Origin: an uncultured Oscillospiraceae bacterium
GTDB taxonomy: Bacteria; Bacillota; Clostridia; Oscillospirales; Oscillospiraceae
Reading direction: 5' to 3'
NCBI GenBank assembly: GCA_934573855.1
Contig: CAKTMF010000015.1
Span: forward strand, 1 to 31,558
Length of the DNA: 31,558 nucleotides
Positions 31,529-31,558 of the stretch are shown here, in pieces. Made by a program: the position numbers and the translations under genes. The notes beneath the pieces were generated by a model. That model was given only the letters and a program-made list of their open reading frames with translations. It did no database searches and was not told where the DNA came from. Position 1 is the stretch's first letter, and every line of letters starts with the position of its first letter.

Positions 31529-31558
31529 ACTTGGTTCTCAATCAGCCGGAAACCCGCA

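Overview
The window looks like a chromosomal segment of a high-GC, spore-forming, low-peptide-diversity gut-type clostridium, most likely Oscillospiraceae/Ruminococcaceae or close kin. The reasons are the Gram-positive order of the S10-spc-alpha ribosomal super-operon (secY-adk-map-infA-rpmJ-rpsM-rpsK-rpsD-rpoA-rplQ), the zinc-type short S14, a YpeB-type germination protein, a DUF4317 protein, strong AGGAGG ribosome binding sites, and GC-rich codon use that leaves long antisense open frames. The species assignment is inference.

Layout. 1-13429 (+): ribosomal super-operon from a truncated rplB to rplQ, 27 genes, interrupted by a 427-base hairpin-rich spacer between rpsN and rpsH and by a 209-base structured spacer between rpmJ and rpsM. 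It ends at a perfect 38-base palindromic terminator shared with a convergent gene. 13508-16380: a regulator-transporter module with a LysR gene (-) divergent from a three-gene (+) unit (60-aa small protein, MgtC/SapB-type membrane protein, second LysR paralogous to the first); a LysR-type inverted repeat sits against a good promoter between them. 16381-16743: non-coding, with a second copy of a two-hairpin repeat also found in the rpsN-rpsH spacer. 16744-19629 (-): secreted 961-aa protein with three LysM domains and eight beta-type repeats, with its own promoter, dyad and leader hairpin. 19903-20373 (-): YfcE/MJ0936-type phosphodiesterase. 20455-21340 (+): three small genes of unknown function. 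21405-23563 (-): trpS followed by a TagO/WecA-type phosphoglycosyltransferase. 23704-25179 (+): gltX, whose promoter shares its -35 bases with the trpS promoter. 25322-27857 (+): ypeB and a DUF4317 gene. 27958-31205 (-): a ribbon-helix-helix regulator followed by clpB.

31324-31558 (right edge): a good promoter drives the 5' half of a tRNA-Ser(CGA) that stops matching tRNA structure just after the anticodon loop. The following sequence has five TCTAC repeats at near-helical spacing. I read this as the junction of an integrated mobile element that continues beyond the window.

Together the left half is the translation, secretion and transcription core (ribosomal proteins, SecY, Adk, Map, IF-1, RNA polymerase alpha). 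The right half adds aminoacylation (TrpS, GltX), cell-envelope functions (TagO-like, LysM protein, MgtC-like), spore germination (YpeB) and protein disaggregation (ClpB). The best candidates for undescribed biology are the paired-LysR/small protein/MgtC module, the RHH-clpB operon with an apparent operator over its promoter, the hairpin array inside the spc operon, and the broken tRNA-Ser junction. No CRISPR array, rRNA or transposase was found.
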